A stretch of 23,579 nt of DNA. Origin: Gloeopeniophorella convolvens (lineage: Eukaryota > Basidiomycota > Agaricomycetes > Russulales). Positions 17,460 through 23,579 of this stretch are shown here, piece after piece. The notes under the pieces were generated by a model. It was not told the DNA's origin. It ran no database searches and was given only the letters and a program-made list of their open reading frames with translations. Numbering within the stretch: position 1 is the stretch's first letter; the number at the start of each line of letters is the position of its first letter. The DNA lies in the NCBI GenBank assembly GCA_022496205.1, contig WTXD01000162.1, positions 1-23,579 on the forward strand. The letters are read 5' to 3'. A program made the translations under genes and the position numbers.

Positions 17460-19741
17460 ATGCCGACGACGTCCGTGGCGCTCTCCTCTGCCCTGTCGTA
17501 CCTGTCGTCCAGCCCAGCGCTTCAGCAGCTCGCGCCGCTTGCCGTCGTCTTTCTCATCCCGCTCCTTGTCTTCGCCGGCAGAAACTATCTCCGCGCGTTC
17601 GCCTCCTCCTCGTTCCGCATGCTCGCCGTCATCAACTCTGCGCTGCCCTGGAACTGGTCGTCACCCCACGAGCACACGCACAAGCACAGGAAGAAGCACG
17701 CCGTCCGCACGCGCGCAGGCCAGCTGGCAGCGGCCGAGCGCGACGCCGATGGCCTCAGCGGTGCGCATCCTCACATGCCTCGTATGAGCGCGCCCGCCCA
17801 TGTCGTGGCAATCACTCTGGTCTAGATGCCGAGAAGAAGAACTTGTTCTACCCCGGACTCGTTAATATTTCCGGGACGTACTGTTTCATGAACTCGACCA
17901 TGCAGGTACGCACGCCATGCGGCAGCTCTGCGCCCGTCTCACTAAGCCATTGCGCCCCGTGCGCCACAGGCCCTTGCATCCCTCCAATCCTTCCTGCCAT
18001 ACATAGACGCTATCCACGCCAAGGCCGAGGCGGTCGATGTGCCGACGCCCGTCGTCGACGCCCTGCGTGACCTCTTACATGGTGCGCCGCCCCGCCTCTG
18101 CGCCGAATCCGATGTCCACAACCGTAAACTCCGCCAGATCTGAATGCCCCCACGCCTTACTCGCGGTCAATCCGCCCCGTCAACATGATCGCCGCGCTCT
18201 CGCAGCCCGAGCCGGGCAAGCGCATCCCGCTCTTCTCCTCGCGCGAGCACCAGGACGCGCAGGAGCTCTTCCAGCTCGTCTCGGAGTACGTCAAGAAGGA
18301 GGCGACTGCCGTCGATCGCGAAGGCACGCGCGACCTCGGCTTTGGCGCGCTCGCGTCGTCATCGTCGTCCTCCGTGGCGAGTGTTGACGTGGCAAAGGGC
18401 GTCTTTGAGGGTCTCACTGCGCACCGCCGGAGTTGCTGCGAGTGCGGCTATACTGAGGCGGTCATGCACTTCCCCTTCGACAACTGGCAGCTCGCCGTGC
18501 CCAGGCTCTCCGTCAGCGTTCCTTCCACTTCTCGCTCTTCAACCGGGTGCTGACTGCTGCACAGGCGGGCTGCCGGCTCGAGGAATGCCTCGCCGAGTAC
18601 ACGCGCCTCGAGGTGCTTACGGATTGTATCTGCCGGCACTGCTCGATGCGCGCGACGCTGCGGCGGCTCGAGCAGGACGCCGAGCGCCTCGCTGCGGACG
18701 CGGATGCGGCACAGGCTGTGTCGGCGTCGAAGAAGAAGCGCGTGCGCGAGGCGCGCCGCCTCGCGGCACGTGTCAAGGCTGCCCTCGACGAGGGCCGCGT
18801 CGAAGAGGACATCAAGGGCGTCAAGCTCGAGCGCGTGTTCGCCCGCGCGTCGACGAAGCAAGCTATGGTTGCCCGGGTGCGTGCCCTTCCCACCACATCC
18901 TGGTCCTCTCAAGCCTGACCAACGCCCGATGGGTATCTAGCCCCCGCCCGTGCTCGCGCTGCACCTGAACCGCTCGCACTTCAGCGCCTACGCCACGAAG
19001 AACAACGCGCGCGTACAGTTCCCCGCAACGCTCGACCTGACGCCCTACACGACCTCCGGCACGCTCAATACGACACCCAGCGCGCCGCTCTCCGCCGCGG
19101 CGCGCCCCGCGGCCGCCGTCCCGCGCGTGCTGTACCGCCTCACGGCGGCGGTGTGCCACTACGGGCAGCACTCGTTCGGGCACTACGTGTGCTTCCGGCG
19201 CGCGCCGGACGGGCGCGGGTGGCTGCGCGCGAGCGACGACGCGGTGCGCGCCGTTCCGCTCGAGGCGGTGCTGGCGGAGGGCGCGGGCGCATTCATGCTG
19301 TATTATGAGCGCATCGCGGACGAGCCGGCTGCAGGAGATGAGAAGGTGCCGCTGGGGGTGAAGGCGAAGGTGGAAGAGGAGGTGAAGGTGAAGCGGGAGG
19401 AGGACGCGCTGGCGCCTATGCTACGTGCGCGCATCGTGCGGAGCGTCGCGCTCACCCCGGGCGAGGGCGCCGGTCTGGGCCTGGCGGCGCTGCTGAAGCG
19501 CGAGCCAGAGGAAGGGGAGGGGATCAAGCGCGAGCTGCAGGAGGCAGAGGTGAAGCGGGAGCCGGCGAACGACAGCGCCGCGCCGGCGCTGCCGGCGCCT
19601 GCTGCACCTGCGAAGCCGGAGCCTGAGATAGAGCCCGCACGCGCGCCGCCGTCGTCGGCGCCGTCGGTGCATGCGCCAGTGCCCGTCGTCGACGAGCCGC
19701 CAATAGCGCCGCCGCGGACGGTTGTCGGCCTGCGCGCATAG
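17460..19741 (+). CDS. Ubiquitin-specific protease with N-terminal membrane anchor (659 aa, 6 exons)
   Basis: Exons 17460-17760, 17826-17905, 17970-18081, 18138-18511, 18565-18876, 18941-19741; introns 53-65 nt. Residues about 24-43 (LAPLAVVFLIPLLVFAG) form one membrane segment, followed by a basic His/Lys-rich linker. The USP fold starts YPGLVNISGTYCFMNSTMQ with catalytic C120. A zinc-finger pair follows (CCEC and CICRHC). The His box is HYGQHSFGHYVCF with H474, and ASDD with the likely acidic residue near 492. An N-terminal anchor plus USP fold resembles yeast Ubp1 and animal USP30, which deubiquitinate proteins at ER or mitochondrial membranes. The C-terminal tail of about 145 residues is disordered and carries four KRE motifs of SUMO-acceptor type. 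The protein is convergent with the oxidoreductase gene. Family is certain; the exact orthologue is not. Confidence 0.9.
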
Positions 19742-20295
19742 CGCCCCCGGGGCCCGGTTTCTTGCCATCTTCGCCCGTCGTCGTCCCTATCTCCATCGCC
19801 TTGCCATTGCATTACGTCTTCGCACATACTGATCGTCGGTGGGAGCTTGTTTTTTGTTTTTGTTTTTGTTTACACGTCGTCCTGCCATCTTCGCACATAG
19901 CTATGAGTGACCCCCAGGAAATATATACACAGTACTCAATGCACGATGCATGATGCTCCGGAGACCAGCTAAGGAGTGAACGGTGTTTGACGCAAGTCAA
20001 GTTTGACTTTCAAGCATGGCTAGCTCCAAACGATCAATCGCGCAGTAACTGGCGGCACGGCGTGAGGGTCACAAGGAGTCGCCCGAAAGCGTATATATTA
20101 TGATAGAACAATTACCAGGCCCACAGATTCGTTGAATTGTGGAGCCGGCGTAAATTAAGTACTGCCTGAATATACTGTACACAAGCTACTCTATCCGAGC
20201 GAACGTGTTGTAGAAATATTGTCCGTAAGTCACATTAGCATCAGCAATTCCATTAGGTCCACCGTCCATGGGTACGTAGAGTCCATGCCTTGCGC
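19742..20295. other. Convergent 3' region between protease and oxidoreductase genes
   Basis: Non-coding, holding the 3' ends of two convergent transcripts. There is a T-rich stretch at about 19849-19870 (repeats of TTTTTG). Short frames across 20186-20295 are downstream of the oxidoreductase stop and are not counted as coding. Confidence 0.5.
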
Positions 20296-22267
20296 TCACA
20301 GCTTGAAGCCGCCCGCGAGCCCCATGACGTTCTTCGGATCCACGGCATTCTGGATTGCGCGTAGACGCGGCAGGTTCTGCGCGTACATGTTCTGCACCGT
20401 GACGTCGAAGATCGCATAGTTCGGGTACACCGGGGCGTTCTTGACGTCCTGTCCGTCCTTGATCGCCGCTGCCTGCACCGCGCTCGAGTACTTGAGCACC
20501 GCGCGTGTGATTGTGTCGTCGAGCGATGCGTTCCTGTACCCCATCGTCACCGCCGTCGGGAAGAACGCGTGCGACCGATTCGGCGGCCATGCTGAGTCGG
20601 AGCCGTGCGTTGGCAGACCCTGCCCAAATGTCTCGAGTGCGGTCGCGAAGAGGAAGTTGCTGTCAAGCTTGCTGAGCTCGTCACCGAGCGCCTGCGAATT
20701 ATTACGTGTCAGCTTGCTGTCGTCGCTGCAACAGGGCGAGACGGGCTTACCTGGGTCTGGTTGAAGATGGTGTCGATGACGTTAGCAGAGTACTCAAGTA
20801 CAGGCACGCCATTATAGTATCCGCTGCAGGCAGTGTGTTAACTCTGCTCTATGCCATGTGCTGGGGAACGAGCGACGCACCGGAGCCCAGACGGGACGTT
20901 GATAAAGCCGATACTGTTGACCATGTCCGAAAACGAGCGCGTGCCCACGTCGGTCTGGTTGGTCGGGATAGCGAGGAAGTCATCGAAGATGCCGTTCGCG
21001 GGCGTTGGTGCGTGGTAGTACAATACGGCCGAGGTGATGATCTGAGAGGGGCGTCAATCTGTGCGTGGGCCCCATAATGTATGGGAGTGCGTACTCCTTG
21101 CGGGGTGTACACGAACGAGATAACGCTCGAGGCCTTTGTGTCAGTCTTCTGCTTCAACTGGAACTTGACCAGTGCGTCCTTCAGTGCTGGCAATGCATCT
21201 GCGGTGTAGTTACGCGTGCCACCCTACCCGAAACTCAGGTTCAGTGACTGAAAGGCGCACGGTACGCCATCTGCTTACCCAAACCTGGCCTTGAGGGATC
21301 GACTTGAAGGAGAACTTGGTGACAATGCCCTGTAGATCAATGAGCCCACCGCTGACCTGGCGTTATCCTCTGATAGCTTACGTAGTTGTTGCCGCCGCCC
21401 TGTAGATGCCCATAATCAGTTAGAGATCCCTAAAATTGATCCATTATGCACATACCCTGAGTGCAAACCAAAGATCCTTGTTCTTTGAGGTAACGTTGGT
21501 AATCGTCCCGGTTAGGAAGCACGAGCCGTAGCCTGCCATATTATCGATTGTGTAACCGTACTCGCTGCTCATAAAGGCATAGCCTGTTCCGTGTTCACAA
21601 TTAGATCGAGGGAAGGTGACCCGAATGCGAACACCACTTACCACCGCCAAGGGTAACGCCAGCACACCGACAGTGGGAACACGCCCTCCGACCACGTTCA
21701 GCCCAGAAGGCGCGAGGATGTTGTACGCTTGGTCCCAAGTAAGACCGGGCCCAAGGTCGATCGTATTCGACGCCTTGTTGATTGTCACTTGGTTCAACCG
21801 CGTCATCGCGATCTGAACGCCGAGCGTCGAGGAAAAGCCGGGGTTAGACGCATGCCCTCCGCCCTTCACGCCAAAAGGCGTGCGCGTCGATCCGAGGATG
21901 CGGATCTATGGTGGTGGGTGAGCCCAGAACGATACCTCGATTGATTCGCCTTACGATTGTGCTGACGTCCTGGGCTGTGCCGGGTTCGACAGAGCATGCA
22001 GACGGAGCAGAGCTCGAGACAAACGAATGGTCGTTATCGGCGATGTACTGCGTTGAGTCTTCGTCGTATTCGTCGGTTTACAAGAAGCAAAGAAAAAGGT
22101 AAGGGCGCACTGGAATAGAAAACTGCGGAGGCACTGGAGATGGACTTCGCAATACGCTGGCACGTCGACAGATACGGTGACGAGCTGCGCTTGTCTGGAG
22201 CCACCGCATAGCCCTGTACGAGCGACACAAGTGAGAAAGCGGTGACGACGAAGGTCGGTGAGAGCAT
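20296..22267 (-). pseudogene. Secreted FAD-linked oxidoreductase (berberine-bridge-like), frameshifted
   Basis: Ten exons: 22111-22267, 21955-22058, 21642-21905, 21456-21583, 21382-21399, 21279-21329, 21095-21223, 20881-21041, 20751-20823, 20296-20691. Introns are 49-59 nt with good GT-AG ends. The N-terminus (MLSPTFVVTAFSLVSLVQG) is a signal peptide. The FAD domain shows VEPGTAQDVSTI, then KGGGHASNPG (His of the flavin-linking motif) and GPGLTWDQAY, later YAFMSSEYGYTIDN and LWFALRGGGNNYGIVT. Such enzymes oxidise sugars, alkaloids or lignin-derived alcohols with oxygen; the substrate is unknown here. Spliced length is 1481 nt, one base short of 494 codons: a base is missing between 21663 and 21664, where family sequence resumes in the next frame (VTLGGG). 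This is either a real disabling change or a sequence error, hence the pseudogene label. Confidence 0.8.
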
Positions 22268-22323
22268 GTCGAGTTCGTAGGGAAGACTGTTCGTCTGTCT
22301 GCAGTCCCGAGCGAGAGCCCTCC

Positions 22324-22330
22324 CTTTTAT
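22324..22330 (-). promoter_or_regulatory. TATA-like box of the oxidoreductase gene
   Basis: ATAAAAG on the minus strand, 57 nt upstream of the signal-peptide ATG. Confidence 0.5.
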
Positions 22331-23270
22331 TCTACACTCCCCACTGTGGCTGTGAATGCAAGAGGCGCCAGGTCGAGTTGAGTGGCGCGCGGATCAATGG
22401 AGACTAGCAGATGCAATGTCGGCTACGGTCTGGTTGTGTATCATGGGACGCGGGCGGTCACTCCGGCCTGTTCAATCGAACTACTCATCAGCCGCACTTA
22501 CGGAAGGGTGGGTGAGATGCAGGGGTATATTGCCCGGTTCCGACGTATGCGGAAGCTAAGCCCTTCGTCGTCTTCATAATACACACGTAGTCGAGTTTCA
22601 AAATTATTTGGTGGCTCAGTGCAGCTGAGCGCTCTGTCCATGGTGCTGAGGAACGGCGCGAGATCATATCCAAGCAGAAGCCAGTGTCCCGACGAAGAAT
22701 GCCGATAATGAGTGGTGGAGTTAGAGTCTCGGAGCGCATTTCCGGTACATCAATATTCTGCTACAACTTGACGGTTCCGAACCAATGAGCCCCAGCACGA
22801 GATCTGCAAGCGTTGCACGATCAAATGGCGGCAGATGTGTAAAATGACTAACCAACGCAGACCTCTCGCTCTGGGACGGAGAGATCCTCATACCGATGGA
22901 AACTGCATCATTTTCCCCTGGACTAAACCCGTAAAGACAGAGTTGACACTTTCAAATGGCACAGCCGTTGAGGGCAACAGGACGCAATGGAGTTGTTGAA
23001 GAGACGTACCTGTGGTGTCTGCCGGAAGGCGCTCTCTCGGAACCTCCCGGAGTGGGCCGTGGCTGACTCAGCAACCGGACTCGGTCAACAGCCAATTTGG
23101 GGTATCGCCGGCGGCCGCTCGACGCGAGGGACAGACCGTACTGTGGTGTAACGTCAAGTTGAATTGAATTTTATTTGCTGAACACCTGCTTCATTCGGTG
23201 GGTCTGCTACCCAAAACTTGCAGGGTATGCTTCTGTATGTAACGTTTATGTGTTTACCAAGTTGCGGATT
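22331..23270. other. Region upstream of the oxidoreductase, no gene seen
   Basis: About 940 nt with only short frames and no recognisable family, RNA or repeat. It probably includes the oxidoreductase promoter. Confidence 0.45.
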
Positions 23271-23280
23271 TTTTCATTGC

Positions 23281-23449
23281 GATCTGAGGGTGCTAGAATG
23301 AGGCCGAAATCGATGTCGAACTCCCTGCAAGAGCGGTGAGCGCGTCACAATCCGTCACGCTTGCCGGCCTGCCGGACAACAGGCGAAACAGGGCGAAACT
23401 ATCACCGCCTGGTGAGATTTGAGTCGGAGTCCCAACATCCCTGTCACGC
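23281..23449 (-). repeat. Diverged, inverted relative of the MITE interior
   Basis: Read on the minus strand, the segment resembles the MITE at about 6632-6824. Shared pieces come in the same order: GCGTGACAG, then CCGGCAAG(C/T)GTGAC, a second GTGAC five bases later, CTC(C)TTGC(A/G)GG, TTCGGC and finally CTCAGATC. Spacing differs by tens of bases and no terminal repeat was found, so this is an old fragment or a related family. The comparison was made by eye and needs an alignment score. Confidence 0.5.
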
Positions 23450-23579
23450 CCGTGCTCCCTCTCGCAAAACACCGCTAGGATTCGATATTGCACTCATCAG
23501 ATCGCTGCGGAAACTAGATAGAGATGTTGATTTTATGTATAGGACACGACAGCTCGGGTTATGGGGCGTATGGATCACT

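Noticed and set aside
20186..20590. 134-codon minus-strand frame over the oxidoreductase C-terminus
   Set aside because: It is another frame of the last exon. The real frame ends GGFKL with a stop at 20296-20298.
1..23579. CRISPR arrays, rRNA genes, LTR retrotransposons, bacterial-type operons
   Set aside because: None seen. Gene structure is eukaryotic throughout and no regularly spaced repeats or rRNA blocks were found.

Overview
The window looks like nuclear DNA of a basidiomycete fungus, probably an Agaricomycete. Its genes are broken by many short GT-AG introns of 47-65 nt, most with a CTAAC/CTGAC-like branch site. Its proteins are fungal types, and it carries a LINE with endonuclease, reverse transcriptase and RNase H. 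All exon structures below were built by hand from splice signals and protein-family fit. No homology search was run.

Left half (1-12,000): all four small genes here lie on the minus strand and form a dispersed tandem array (298-641, 7871-8221, 10066-10407, 11655-11990). Each encodes a 78-residue protein that is essentially one double-stranded-RNA-binding domain (dsRBD). Each has three coding exons, the first only 4-7 nt long, so simple ORF scans see only fragments. Two transposons sit between copies 1 and 2. One is a 5'-truncated LINE (1343-5990) with an intact 1306-codon ORF2, a poly(A) tail and a perfect 12-bp target-site duplication. The other is a 696-bp MITE-like element (6268-6963) with perfect 24-bp terminal inverted repeats and a TA duplication. 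Subtracting both makes the copy 1-2 gap 1871 bp, against 1844 bp between copies 2 and 3.

Right half (13,375-22,267) is conserved housekeeping territory: a WBP2-like GRAM/PPxY protein (-), an intron-bearing tRNA-Arg(TCG) (+), a Cdc7-type kinase (+), a second tRNA-Arg(TCG) (-), a membrane-anchored ubiquitin-specific protease (+), and a secreted FAD-linked oxidoreductase (-). The oxidoreductase carries an uncompensated one-base frameshift and nearby compensated indels. The right edge holds sequence that resembles the interior of the MITE, inverted.

The main novelty candidate is the dsRBD mini-gene array: paralogues of one fixed length with micro-first-exons, duplicated promoter blocks and diverging RNA-contact residues. 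Its function is unknown. Single-domain dsRBD proteins could bind, mask or sequester dsRNA, but nothing here proves a role in RNA silencing or antiviral defence.
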